Source of the DNA: Prunus persica | Taxonomy: Eukaryota; Streptophyta; Magnoliopsida; Rosales; Rosaceae | Assembly: GCF_000346465.2 (NCBI RefSeq) | Contig: NC_034012.1 | Coordinates: 2,381,134 to 2,445,133 of the forward strand | Reading direction: 5' to 3' | DNA length: 64,000 bases | Shown here: piece after piece, positions 34,469 to 47,000 of the stretch | How the letters are laid out: every line of letters starts with the position of its first letter | Position numbering within the stretch: the stretch's first letter is position 1 | Position numbers and translations under genes: made by a program | The notes under the pieces: model-generated | Told to the model about the DNA's origin: nothing | What the model saw: the letters and a program-made list of their open reading frames with translations, nothing else | The model's database searches: none

Positions 34469-35254
34469 CTGCCTCTCCCTCTCTCTCTTTTCTCTCTCTC
34501 GTTTTGTTATTTCTGGGCTTTTATCATGGTGTCTTTATACGTACTTCGTCTCCCTCATTCTCTCTGAGATTTTAGTGAAACATCTAAGACGGTTAGACCA
34601 GAGCAGAGAGGCGGCGAAAAGCGAGTCTTCAGGTCAGGACCGCCCCATACAAATTCTTATTGGGTTCTTGCGGCCTGCATTTGTATTTAGGTAGGGTCTC
34701 CAATCCGATTTACCATCCCCCTCCTTATGTCTTTTAGCTTGGTAAGTGCGATGTGAGTCACCGAGGCCCACTCTCAAAATATTGCCTTGTCCAGTCCAGG
34801 AATTGCCCCGGTTTTTTTTTTTTTAAATAATTATTTTTTAAAACGAACAAAATAAGAAAACTTTAAGCCGCGCTCCCACGCATGTGGATAGACTAGTATA
34901 TATCAATGTTATATTCAGATTGTATGAGTAACTGGCAAAAAGTAAAAACAATCAGGTCTTTTCCGTTTTTTGTTCTAAAAATCGAAAGGTTTTCATTTCT
35001 TTGAAAACCTGCAACAAATTAATGTCACATATGCGATATACAACAGTAGAAGACAATGTTGTCCGGAACGAAGGAACATTATTGGGCATTGCACACGGCT
35101 TTCCTATGAAGTTACAAACTTCTTCTGCCCACGGAATTTTGGCCCAGTCTGTGAAGTCAGTGAAGAAGCAGAGTAACACAATGAAACCTGATCCCGGTTT
35201 TTCTTTACTGATGCCTTTCAGTTTGGTACTAGTAAATTGCTGGATGCTCATAAG
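34469..35254. other. BAC1 promoter and DEG15 3' flank
   Basis: Both flanking genes are on the minus strand, so this 786-bp spacer holds the BAC1 promoter (CT-rich leader, TATAAAG at 34533-34539) and the DEG15 3' UTR. A poly-T/A segment near 34811-34850 is followed by CCCACGCATGTGGATAGACTAGTATA, which recalls a MITE end seen elsewhere in plants. No gene seen. Confidence 0.5.
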
Positions 35255-38200
35255 TCATAACTTGCTAGGAACAGCATCGTTAGAAAGTCTTCCTGCCTTG
35301 CCAAGTTGAGTTGGCTTTGTAAACGCATCTTGTCTTTCAGCTATAAATTTTGCAAAACGGGAACCTTTCCCTTCATTGTTGTTCTCTTGTCGTAGTGACT
35401 CTGGCATATGAGGCAAAGGAGGGGGCTTCGGAGACACAGGTGGCATCAATGCCCATACGGAAGAAATATATTTGTTTGGTTGGTCAAGAACTTGGAGAAG
35501 TGAAATATCCTGCATGTCTGTCGGAAGAAAAACCACAGTTGTCAGATCTCCCCATTGCTTACCCTTTTGTTACTCCCCTTTTTCGATAATCAGGAAAAAC
35601 ATATTCACATTAAAAAAACATGTCAAACTAAACCACACATCTTGATACCGTATACCAACACCAAAAACAAAACAAGTTCAAGCACCTACAATGACTTTGA
35701 ACCATCAAAACATGTGAAATAAAAAGTTAACAGAATGTATGAATAAATAACCTTTTGCGAACTTGAAGATGGGGAGGAGGGCCGCACATGGAATGCTGAA
35801 GTTCAGATGCGGTATAACGGTTCCTCCACCATGCCTTGCATTGCTGTTTCAAAAAATATATCTCATTAAACATGGAAGTTCTATCAGCAAAGAGTGAGGG
35901 ACATATAAATAAAATGAACGCATCTAAGATTTGAAGTGATGATGCTGATGACACAGAAAGCAGCCTTAACAACAATGTAACAGAGAATGATATGATTTCC
36001 ACCAAATTATCCTTATTTTAGTGCTTTATTTGATTTCAATAGCATCACAGCCAACATAGTGGTAGAAATCACAAAATTTAGAGTCTTCATATCATGGCCA
36101 TATGTAATGCAAGAATACAATCAACCCACAAAAATTTAGTTTCTTCATACCTCGTAACAAGTCCAATCATATGACCATCTGAATTAATGACAGCGCCACC
36201 ACTACCACCAGGATGGACAGCAGCTGTTGTTTCAAGCATCACAGGAAAATGTCCTTGAGTATTTCCTGGTTGGTTGGGTTGATATGAGAGTGGAAACTTT
36301 GCTTTCACAACTTTTGCGACCACACCAGAACAAATTGATGGGGAGAAGCCTAATGGAATTAATCTCAATCAGGACATGAAACATAAGTGGACTGTCTAAA
36401 TCAAAAAAACAAACAAGAAGCCAATTATTAGAAACACATTCCATAACAAAGATAAGCGCATGTGTACAATTAGTCCTTCTTAGTCATGTCATGGCACTAA
36501 GATTCAACATCTATTCTTTAGAACTATTGCATCAGTACTAGTGCCAAGTAATGCAGCACAGGCGAAGAAGAAAAGTTCAAGGATCTGCATAACTGGGCAT
36601 ACATCTAATCAAATTGCAATGCACATAGATGCTAAGAATAGTAAAGTGTAAAAAAAAATTACATCCAATAAATTGGACCACGTATGTCACTTACTTCTGT
36701 ACAGTACATCTTTATTAAGATTGTACAAAATCTAAAGAAATATTTCTAACAGTACCATATCAGAACTCTTTAGCACTTGATAATGTGAAAATTCAAGTCT
36801 GAAACAGAAACTTGCACTAGGCAGAAACTCTAGATAATTGTCCACCAAAAGAGTTTAAAACTATATTAGGAGACAAATACAAATCAATCCAACCCTCATA
36901 GATATGTTAAATCACTTGGTAAATTATTTGATTAAATAACTACGCCAACTGGACTAACAATGACATGCATCATCAACAACAAAGATAGGTGTGACTTGTG
37001 ATATCTTCTATCAAGGTGGCAAGTAGACAAAAGCAAATGATACATTTCCAGGGGGAATCCAAATTCAAACAATCAAAAACAAGAGGATGAAAAGAAGCTA
37101 TAAGCAAGGTTATACCGCATCTTGGTCCAAATAGTCCATGTCCAACAACATATGCCTTTGATCCTACAGATGGCGATGAAAAATCCTTGGCAATTGGGGA
37201 AAGATGATCTGCAATGTGCTTGAGCTGCAACAGGGAAACATCCAAAGGTCCTTTACAAATATACACTACTTTAGCATCACACCAAGTCCAAGGGTCTGTA
37301 TGATCCAGGCGGACACGTATGTTTCTATGACCTCTGTAAGATGAACTCAATTTATGTCCTCCATATTCATCACCCACAAAGAGATCTGCATTATTGCGAA
37401 TCCTTGGCAGAAAACCTTCACCCTTTTGTTTGCCATATAGTTCACTATGTCTTGGTGATACAGGTCCATCAGACAGTGCCTCAGAATTGGATCCATGCTT
37501 TCCATCACTAGCGGTTCTTTTACCAAATCTCCATGGTTCCAACAAGTGAGCATTTGTGAGTATGAGACCTTGCTTGTTAAGAAAGACACCAGATGCCCAT
37601 ACTCCATCATCCATGGTTATAAGACAAACAGAACCAATTGCCTTCTCAATGTGCGATGGGGATGAGCAATTAGAATAAAGATGCTCCTGAATATGCGTTA
37701 TGGGTCCATTTGAGTCGTGGCTGTCGGCTAAAAATGTCTTCCCTACAGCATTTAAGTTTCTCTTGTCATAATAAATCCCTTTTTCTGCATAACGGGGCTC
37801 CTTCTGCAGCAAGTCACTGCAAGCAGTTGCAATGGCTTCCCATGAAATCACCAGCTGTTACCCAAGACTAGAATTTTGGATGACATGTTAAGAAAAATAA
37901 ATTTCAGACTGTCACACAGGCAAATGCTCTCAAGTTACCTGAATCTCAGCCCCACTAGTCTTCTGCCTCAATGGTCTAATCAAAATACCAATAAGTTGTG
38001 CATGCTCATTCAAAACTGGACCACCTTCCCCTCCTGGTAGATTTATAATTCATATGGAATCAGAGACCAATGGCATGAAAAGAACAATAGATACTATTTC
38101 AGGTTATGCTCGTACCGGGAAGACACCGTATGTCAGCCATCAGCAATGAACTATAAGTTGAATTAGGAGGATAGCAGTTGGAAATGGATCCCATTGATAT

Positions 38201-40450
38201 ACTGACGTAGGAAGCCAAAGAATTAAATCAGGCATCAATAGGATGAAACAATTAGACTTTAGATAAAACCAGAGCGAGAGTGAGAGACAGAGCATAGATA
38301 ATATCAGACAGGACCAGAAACATAACATATTTTTATACAGAGAAGATAAACTACCTGTTAAAGAAGTGCACAGGTGAGAGGACACCAAAAGGAGAACCCA
38401 CAGCCACAAGAAAGTCCCCCTTTTTAGTGGAGGATGATATGGTTATGTTTGGCACGTCCTGAACAGAAACAATTAATTATCACTCTCACAAATGGACTCA
38501 TATTCAGTATCTTGAGTTATGAATCTTCGCCAAAACTGTATGCTAAACTGAATTTAAGAGCATAAATTCACCTTGGAAATTAAGGATACTCCAAGAATGG
38601 CAATTCTTGTAGTTGACTTGCCTGTAAGACTTGAATTCCCCAATTGTCCGACTGCCGAGTCCACCTGGTTATCCATGACAGATGATGTACTGTCACAGTC
38701 CAGATTAACAAAAAATCTCTTTCACATTACATGAAAAACATTAAAACGGATCTCTTTATCATGTTAGCTTCTGCAGTATTCTCCCAACCAACCAGATAAG
38801 GAAGAACTGCTCAATTCATCAGTGAGGGTTGTTATGGATTTCTCAATTAGTTGCTTTCCACGTCACATGACACAATTATCTCTACAAGAGATCTGCACAG
38901 GATGATAACTTTTGCATTAATTCCCAAAACAGAAACACTTCATACCTGGGTCTGAGGAGCATTACCATGTGAGGCTAAAGACCAACCGACCTCCCATCCG
39001 TGATCTGGGGAGCTTAAAGAAGCTTCAATAACTGATTGGAGAGCAACAGCAGAAGCAGGAACGTCAATCTATAAGGTACATTAGTTGGATCAATATCAGA
39101 AGCCATGTATGGTTTAGAATGAGTATCAAGCATAGAGTAAATACAAGCAAATATGAGAAATGAAAGATATATCATTCACTTTATTTATTAAATCAGTGAC
39201 CAGCCATTAAAATTGACTTTGAGATTGCAGTCTCATCTTATTTCATATAATAATCAAGCTATTGAAACGTTTTTAAGAACATAATTCAGGTCAATTTTAT
39301 TTTTCCACTACCAGTTAATACTTCATTTCCCTTTGATAGGTGACTGCATGACGGTCATGAATATGTTTACAAAATTAGATAAAATAAAATAAAATACTTT
39401 CATTTTTTTTACACCAATCAACCAAAAGTGCTAATGATCACATGAACGGTTGTCAACTAGGCACAAAAGAAATAAATGGTTGAAATCCTCCGACAGAGAG
39501 CTGCTATTGTTGCAAGCTCCTTCTACATTAATTCTACACTCAAATGTTTAGTGTTAGTCAATTAAACAACTGGATAAGCAAAATCCTACTAGCATTAACA
39601 GCTGTGCTGCAAACCAGCACGGAGGCCCTTTATCCAAATCTTCAGAATCTTTGTGGAACCTCATTTCATCCTGTCAAAGAAAACACCTCAAATAGTCAGA
39701 CGCTTATATCTAACCCCATAAAGTAACGTGTACAAAAATCTTCAGTTAAAATTTGTCAATATGCATGAAATAAAAATGAAAAAATTGGGTTTGTGCTATA
39801 TTGCTATACCTCTACCATTATATCAATCTGAACCCCAGGAATCAACTGAGGCCTGCCCTGCAAGGTACCAAAATAATAAATAAATAAATAAAAGCAAATC
39901 AAATGCATTACATATCAACCCCAGTACAAAATTTAGCAAAAAAGGTAAATCATCGCATACTAATTTCAACCTGGGTAAGGCCCTCTCTGTGTTGCAGAGA
40001 GAGAAAAGGCTCAACAATGGAGGCAACAGTCACAACCAGAGCAGGAGACCGTTCACTGTCGCCGCCAAAGAGTTGCTGAGCAACATCAGAGTCGTAAAGG
40101 GTGTTCGGCAATAGCATTCCAGACGCTGATATAGTCGTCGTCCCAGAGCTACACATAACCAAATCAATACAAACAAATCAGAAAAGAAAACAAAATGAAA
40201 TTAGGAAATTATATAAATATATATAGGTTAATTATGAACAGAAACTTGGCTTACTGGTAGTGATGGAAAGCGTGGTTTCGCATTTTGAGGCCTTTTGGGT
40301 CCTATGTGGAGAAGGTTTGCATAATCAGATAGCAGAAGCTCAGAGAAAAATTAGAAGAGGGATAAAGACTAAAGAGAAACTTACAGGGCCTTTGACTCGG
40401 ACCATGACGGCTAAATTACGAGCGAAATCGACGATCTCCGGTAAACCCAT
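35255..40450 (-). CDS. DEG15: glyoxysomal/peroxisomal processing protease DEG15
   Basis: Fourteen minus-strand exons: 40385-40450, 40255-40301, 39971-40148, 39810-39857, 39590-39670, 38946-39068, 38572-38664, 38355-38458, 38116-38201, 37939-38033, 37116-37854, 36151-36349, 35752-35843 and 35255-35517. All junctions keep frame and give 737 aa, close to the Arabidopsis protein. DEG15 is a trypsin-like serine protease that removes PTS2 presequences from proteins imported into peroxisomes. The likely triad is His410 (LILTNAHLL), Asp512 ([10 protein letters not shown]) and Ser603 (HPGGSGGAV). The C-terminus PSKL is a canonical PTS1 import signal. The N-terminal half ([49 protein letters not shown]) is a second, degenerate protease-like fold. 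DEG15 neighbours DOF1.4 and DRM1 in Arabidopsis too. Confidence 0.95.
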
Positions 40451-40966
40451 AATAAGGAAGAGACGATGGTGTTCTTGTTCTGAGTGCCCGATTCTGATAA
40501 CAGAGTGGGGTTCGCATAAGTACATATACCTTTTATGAAAACCAACAACAACAAAATAGAAAAAAAGGAAGACGAAAAAGTGACTCTTCCCTATTTTACC
40601 GCTCTACAAGTTTACTTACCCGCCTTGTCAATAATATTATATTTCAGTTTCGTAACTTATTCATTTAGTTAGTGGAGACTATTATTATTGGTTATAAGAA
40701 AGTTCTGTGGGGCTATTGAATTATATTATTGATGATCTTATTGTAACCAATACTTTGAAATTTACTTATTTTTAATAGGGTTATGTCATGCACTCATGTT
40801 ATTATTATTTTTATTTGGTTTTTTAGTTGTCATAGTCCCTAAATTTAGACCTGATTTATATTTTATTTTTTGAATTCGCAAAATGATTGTTGTAATCCCT
40901 CAACTTCACTTTCATTAGTAGTGTTGGTCCTTTGGTCATATTTGTTAAATTTTCTCTTAAAATTAA

Positions 40967-41764
40967 GGGATTTTCAACCATTTTATCCCCCAAACTATGA
41001 CCATTGTAATTTAATCCCATTAACTAAAAAATTAGCCAATTTACCCCCTCAAATAATTTTTATCGCCAATTTCACACCCGTCGTTAGATGTTATGAGATT
41101 TCATCCAATATTCCGTCAAATCCAACCACTTGAGACGCACGTGTGGCCTATTTGGAGGGTATTTTCATCCTTGTATTCATCATTCCTCATCCCCTCCTCA
41201 ACCCTAATTCTCTTGCTCTTCTCCTCAATTTCCTTCACTTCCAAAACCCCAATCTTACTATCCAATTCCCTAACCGACTTCTCACTCTTATCTTTGGCCT
41301 TCTGCAGGCTCTTAAGGTCTTTTTCCAAGCTATCAATTTTTGCTCCTTTCCCAAAACACGCTTCAGCTTTGCAACTTCGTTATTCACCTCCTCCCCTTCG
41401 ACCATTGTTGAGATAATGTCTTGTTGGAGCCTCGTTTTGTTTGATCTCCAACTTCATCTCCCAGAGTTTCTTCTTCGTCTCCTTCTCGCCACTCTTCAAC
41501 AAATGAGATGACCCACTTCACTTTGAAAGTGTGAAATATGGTGGATGAGGTTTGGGAGGGAAGGGCTTAAAAGAACGAAATAACCCTCAAAATATCTCAC
41601 ACGTAGTCAGATTTTACGGGAGATTGGATGAAATCTCATAAAATCTAACAGCATGTGCTAAATTGGCGATATAAATTTATCTATGGGTAAATTGGTCGAT
41701 TTTTTTAGTTTAGGAAATTAAGTTCGATTGGGGTATAAATTCAAGGGGTATTTCAACGATTTTC
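40967..41764. mobile_element. inner TIR element carrying a gene fragment (Pack-MULE-like)
   Basis: Left arm (about 40967-41160) and right arm (about 41590-41764, reverse complement) share AACTAAAAAATT(A)GCCAATTTACC, TATCGCCAATTT, GTTAGAT-TTATGAGATTTCATCCAAT and a trailing TTTGAGGGT-ATTT. Arm length approaches 190 bp. The outer ends are less well matched, so the limits are approximate. Flanks TCTTAAAATTAAGG and TCTAAATTTAAGG may be the duplication. Between the arms lies a coiled-coil gene fragment. Confidence 0.65.
41150..41500 (-). pseudogene. captured coiled-coil gene fragment inside the inner TIR element
   Basis: On the minus strand the sequence reads KIDSLEKDLKSLQKAKDKSE then KSVRELDSKIGVLEVKEIEE, then KSKRIRVEEGMRNDEYKDE. 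A preceding stretch (VNNEVAKLKRVLGKE) is one base out of frame, and further upstream GEKETKKKLWEMKLEIKQ lies in another frame. The heptad pattern is strong. The motif resembles peroxisomal and mitochondrial division factors (PMD1/PMD2) from memory, but I am not sure. The frameshifts and the position between inverted arms indicate a transduplicated, broken fragment. Confidence 0.55.
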
Positions 41765-44020
41765 TCTAAATTTAAGGATGCTATTGTCACTTCAAATACA
41801 ACCCCCATCACCCACACCCGCCACCACTCCCACCACCACTGTGTACCCAAATTCACAATTTCCACCACCACATGAATAAAGAATAAAGAACAAAACTCAG
41901 TCACCTTCTTTGAATTTGTTTTATTTACACTCATCAATCATCCAAGTTCACCCCACTATTTGTTCTTCTTTTCAGAACCTTAAAATCCAACAATATTCTT
42001 TTCATAAACAATTATTTCAACACAAACCTACCCTCGTATTCGACGAGCCACCTCTCATGTCATGGCTTCTCTCTCTCCCTTCTTGCTCCTTCCCCACCCA
42101 CACATCTAATCTCCTCAATCTTAACCATATCAAATGGAAAATAAACTAAAAGCAAGAGGATAAACGTAAAGATACGATTTTGCCACATAAAAAGTAACAC
42201 ATGACCAACATTCTAGGGACTACAACAATCATATTTTGCAAATTCGAGGATCAAAATGCAAATCGAGTATAGGATCATGGACTATATGGCAATTAAAAAA
42301 CTTTTTCATTTTTACAACTCTATTTATTATGTTTTCTGATGGAGTTAACAGGTTTATGTTATGTTATAAGTGAGAGAACACATGTCACAAATATTAGATA
42401 AAGGCATGAGGAGACATACAATTTGGAGACAACAAATCTCAATATATCTTACATTAGCATTTCTTGTAAAAACTACTTAGCACTCCAAAATACTTTCTGT
42501 TAATCTTCATGCATATTATTTAGGTTTACATTTGTCGATAACACATCGATTCCATAGTGACAACACATGTTTTAGTAAGACAACGTCGTATATATGTATA
42601 TGTAATATAAAACCTGCGAAACAAAAACAAAAGACTACAATGAAACGGCCCTATCCTTTACCATTTCCTGTGAGATCGATAGTCAGCATTATTCATTTCT
42701 TAAGAATCTGTAAAGCTTGTTGCTTAGAAGGGCATGCAATATTTACTATATATGGATGCAGAAAACACACTGCCTGCCTGCCTCTCACAAAAATGATCAA
42801 AGGGTAGAAAAGGCACATACTCACCCTTTATCCTTTAAAATAGCTTGACGATAAACTTTACCTTTTTTTTAAAGAAATATGGAACCCTAAACCCGATTAT
42901 GTGTAATCATTCTAATCAATACACAATATACTCTCTATATGTATCTTTTGATGATTCTTTAAGAGACTGTTAATTGTGGTTAAGCCAATCATTTATATGA
43001 AATGTATGTTTTAGATGATTGACTAGTTATATTTTCAACATACATGTATCAGCGCTCATAATTGACAAATAAGCATGTACAAACGTCACACGTGCGAATA
43101 TAATTCGAAATGTATTTATTTAGATATTTTGACAGTTCATTTTGTAAATAAAAAAGACTATTTTTTACAAACAATGCGTACACGGATTAGTAAATGGATA
43201 AATTTTAATATATTTTCGGCGCATTGCGTTAAATTAGTAAATGGACGAGTCTCTCTCTCGTCATATTTTCATTGCGTTCGGCACAATATGCAAAGCTTAA
43301 GTAATAATTATTTATCCAAGGTTGAAACTTGGATGGTGAAAACTAAAAACTAAAATGTTTAGGAAGTATTTCAAACCAAATGTAATACAATTGATGGTTA
43401 CTTATTATTCGTTGGGGATAGTTTGGTAATAACGAATTAAACAAAAACAAGTATTTAAAGGTAAAAAGTAAAAAGAAAAACACAAGGCCGTCCCGCAAGT
43501 GAATGGCAACGGAGAAAAAAGTACAGAAAATTCAAGGTTCTTTTCACAGTGTGTTTTTCTTTTTATTATCGTGTTTTTAATTTTAATTTTTCTAAAAAAA
43601 TCCAGGCATTTCCTGCCAGCGACCCAACGTAAACGCAGAAAGAGGAAAAAGCAAAACCAAAAAGGCAAAGCAAAATAGGACAGAAGATTTACCATAACAC
43701 CCCTGCATCTTACACGTGTTGACCAAAAACCCAGCTTGAAATGTCCCCTGCACGCAGCAGCTGGGCATATTTTATTTATTGGCAATTTTATTGTTTTATA
43801 TATATATATATATATAAATTGAAGAAATTTTGGTAAGACCACGAGCCTCTCAGAGCCTCTACCCCTCCGCCTCTCTCTCTCTGGTCAGCCACACTCCACC
43901 ACCACCTTCATCGTTTTCTCTCTCTCTGTTCCTCAGAGAGCACCGCAATCAAGTAACAATTGCATAATCTTACATACAAGCCTTCCGTTCCGTGCTAAAT
44001 TTTCGCTAGAAACCAGAGCA

Positions 44021-47000
44021 ATGCCGGCACAGAAGCGCACCCCAGAGTCTGTGGAAGATGATCCTCTGCAGAACCACCATGAAAACAGCCACGACCATCC
44101 ACAAGACGAAGAGGGTACGTCTTATTTTGCTCAATACCCAAACCCAACTCCAAATTTTTCGACCCACCGCAAACAAAACCATACACGCATGTTCGTTCCT
44201 ACACATGGTTTTGGATTTTTTTTTTTCTTTTCCCTTCTCTGATTCTGTTTTGTTTCTTCATGTGTTCCTTCTTGGTCCTTTTGCCCCTCAGAGTCCGATC
44301 GAAGCCTTTCCCCGAGTAACGAAGAGAAAGACGAGTGAGCTTTTCTGGTTCTTCATAGCTTTCTCATTCTTCTATTTTTCTTTTTGTTTATTGGTATTGG
44401 TTCTGTTGATTGTGCAAGTGTTTGATTTTGAATGCTGGACTTGATTCGGGATCTGCATGGTTTGCTTCGTGCTACTCTTTGTTTGTGTTTTGTTAATCGA
44501 CCGGCTACTGGGATGAGCTATGTTGATTAACGTCTATGCGACTGTGAAAGCAATGACTTCTGGTTGATGGGGGTTTTCTCTTTTATTTTCCTGGTTTTGG
44601 TTGCTCTGCTAGTGCGGGGAAGAAGGTTGGTGAAGTTGGGTTTTGGATCTTCTGAGCTGTGGCTTTTGCTCTGCTGATTTCGGGCTTCAATTTCTATGCG
44701 TGCATGGGTGGTTCAAGCATGTTGCCCAATCTGGTGGACGGTCATTAGCTACAGCAACGCCTGCCCATGTGCTAAGCTGAATAAAACGTGCATAGAGATG
44801 CTGATCCAAATTTTCATATGGCTTGCGTCCATTGTTTTTGTGATTGTTGGGTCAGTTTGAGCGAAAATTCTCACTCAAGTCTTGCTCGATAGTTTATTAG
44901 ATTGAGGGATCATGGTGCTTCGTTGAAAGGGATAAATTTGGAATTTTCTGACCAATCTGCTTCATACAAACTCCTACTCAGCTTCTGAACTCTATAACTC
45001 TACTGGGCTCTCATTATTCTGCTAAACGCTTACCACAAAGAATTGTTTTGCATACAGGATATCTCTGGGATTGAAACAGTCTCGGTTATGGCAGTGACAG
45101 TCTTGTTGCACCATCTGCTATATTTTCAACGCCAAGCTTTGTTAGTTTACTGCCATATTTATAGAAGAAAGCGACTAACGTTTTTATTTTCATTTTTGGA
45201 TATTTTAAATAGTGACAATAAAGTCAATATGCATGATGAATTGGGCATTTTTATGCTCGCAAAATGCAAACCCACAACATGCAGCAGCTTATTGTTCAGT
45301 TACAATATGGATGCCCAGGATGGGACACTGATATGGAAAGTTCCATGTAATGAGAAGTTTAGGCTTAAGGGTGAAATCAGTATTTTGAAGACGTTTATAA
45401 TTAGTTTTATGATATATGATCTTGGTTGGAGGTGGGGTAGGCTCTACTTAAGAAATTCTTACAGATACTCTTTCTGCATAGAATTATACTTTATAGTTTT
45501 CTCTTCTTTTGTGCTGGGTTCTGTATTTCCCATCCGAAAAATTATAAGAATTTGTATTTTTTTTTTTCATTCTTTATATATCAGTGTGTGCAAAAAAAAA
45601 AAAAACAGAAAAAAAAAAAGGTTGCATATAGAGCAACCTACATATCAAATATTACATCTGCTATATGCTAATTCTTTTTTTCTTTTTTTTTGGTATTATG
45701 CACAGATATATCATAGTGAAATTGGCAGAAATTCGGAAAGAAGTCCAATGTCCTATCTGTTTAGGTATGTTTTGGGATGCTAAATTATGGATAATAACTG
45801 AATATAGATTGGAAGGAAGCATTTTTATGTATTCTAATTTTATTTGTTTACTATCGGGTACCAGCAAAAAGTAAATCTCATTATCTATTATCAAGGAAGA
45901 TTGATAGTTTAATTCTAGAACATCATAGTCACTTGCATGCTAATGTTTTGTCGTATTGCAGCGTTGAGCTTAGTATATCTTGAAATGCCACTGTTTTAAG
46001 CGTTTTGTTGCATACAAGTCAGAAATAATGTGTTCTATCTGTCAAACACCACTTTTAGTTTTAGCTTAGAGGCCAATATATTGATTTGCAAAATTATGTG
46101 GTAACCACGAATTAGTAATTATATATTTTTCCCCAAAATTGCAGTTGTTAGTTCTGCTTGCAATTGGTATGATTAAGTTATGGATTACATTCTTCAACTG
46201 AATTACTCTGTTTACATGCAGAGTCAACTTTTCATGATAAGAGCTCATAACCTGTTATTTACTAAATGAAAATACAGTCATCTCAGCTCAAGAAAGCATC
46301 AAAATCATCAAACTTTGAATTGATTCTTCTCTTTTACGGGGCCATTCCTCTATTAACGCAATTACATAAGTTTCTACATTAGGGTAAATTCATTGGAAGA
46401 AATAGAATTATATTAACAGGTCTTGAATATAAAGCCTTAAGAAATTTTATATCCTTTTTTTTTTTTTTTTTTTTTCAGATACCTGCAATGAACATGAACT
46501 GCCTTATTGATGGGCCAATTCGCTTATTTTTTTTCTTGTTTATGTTACTGTTGTGTGCTTGCACAGGTGCTTGTTCTGTATATTTTTGTTACAAAACATT
46601 GCTTACCTTAAAACCATTGACAGCTTCATGTAGACACCATGTTCAGATGGTGTTTATTATGCATGCCTAAATTAAAGTTCGAAGGTTGAGAGTTTTCACA
46701 CCCAAGAGTCCTTCATATTAGAATTTAACATAATATTTTGCTAAATATTGAGATAGTGAATCATACTATATAGATCCAAGTACTCATTGGTCCCTTTTAC
46801 ACTCATACAGTTTATGGGGACTTCATCCTCTGATAGTATACTTGTAGTAAATTGTGGGTGCAGGCTAGTCCTTTTAGGCGTCTTAACTCATTTCTGGAAT
46901 CCATGCCCGCATATTTTCCTTTCCATTTTCATGCAATAAGTATAAACTCTTGTAACACACCTGTCCTCTCTCCCCAAAAAAAGAAAAAGAAAAGGATAAA

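Larger units (their letters stand above)
40817..42301. mobile_element. outer TIR element (MULE-like) with a second element nested inside
   Basis: Left arm GGTTTTTTAGTTGTCATAGT continues to TTGAATTCGCAAAATGATTG. The right arm in reverse complement is GTTTTTTAATTGCCATATAG and CGAATTTGCAAAATATGATT. The arms are about 90 bp each. Flanks TTTTTATTT (40808-40816) and TTTTTCATTT (42302-42311) look like an imperfect 9-10 bp target duplication. No transposase was seen, so it is non-autonomous. Confidence 0.65.
40451..44020. other. divergent spacer between DEG15 and RING1, mostly transposon sequence
   Basis: The nested element pair at 40817-42301 fills almost half. To the right, 42300-43790 shows only short frames. 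A TA repeat lies near 43797-43816, and a CT-rich leader (43868-43926) precedes the RING1 start codon. The DEG15 promoter should lie in 40451-40816. Confidence 0.5.

Noticed and set aside
41710..42149. Short frames right of the inner TIR element that could be another captured gene fragment
   Set aside because: Composition is driven by CCA and CCACC repeats. I could not recognise any domain, so only the coiled-coil fragment is reported.
45043..45783. Plus-strand frame of 246 codons inside RING1 intron 2
   Set aside because: It overlaps RING1 exon 3 in another frame, has AT-rich codons and homopolymer-derived Lys and Phe runs, and matches no family.
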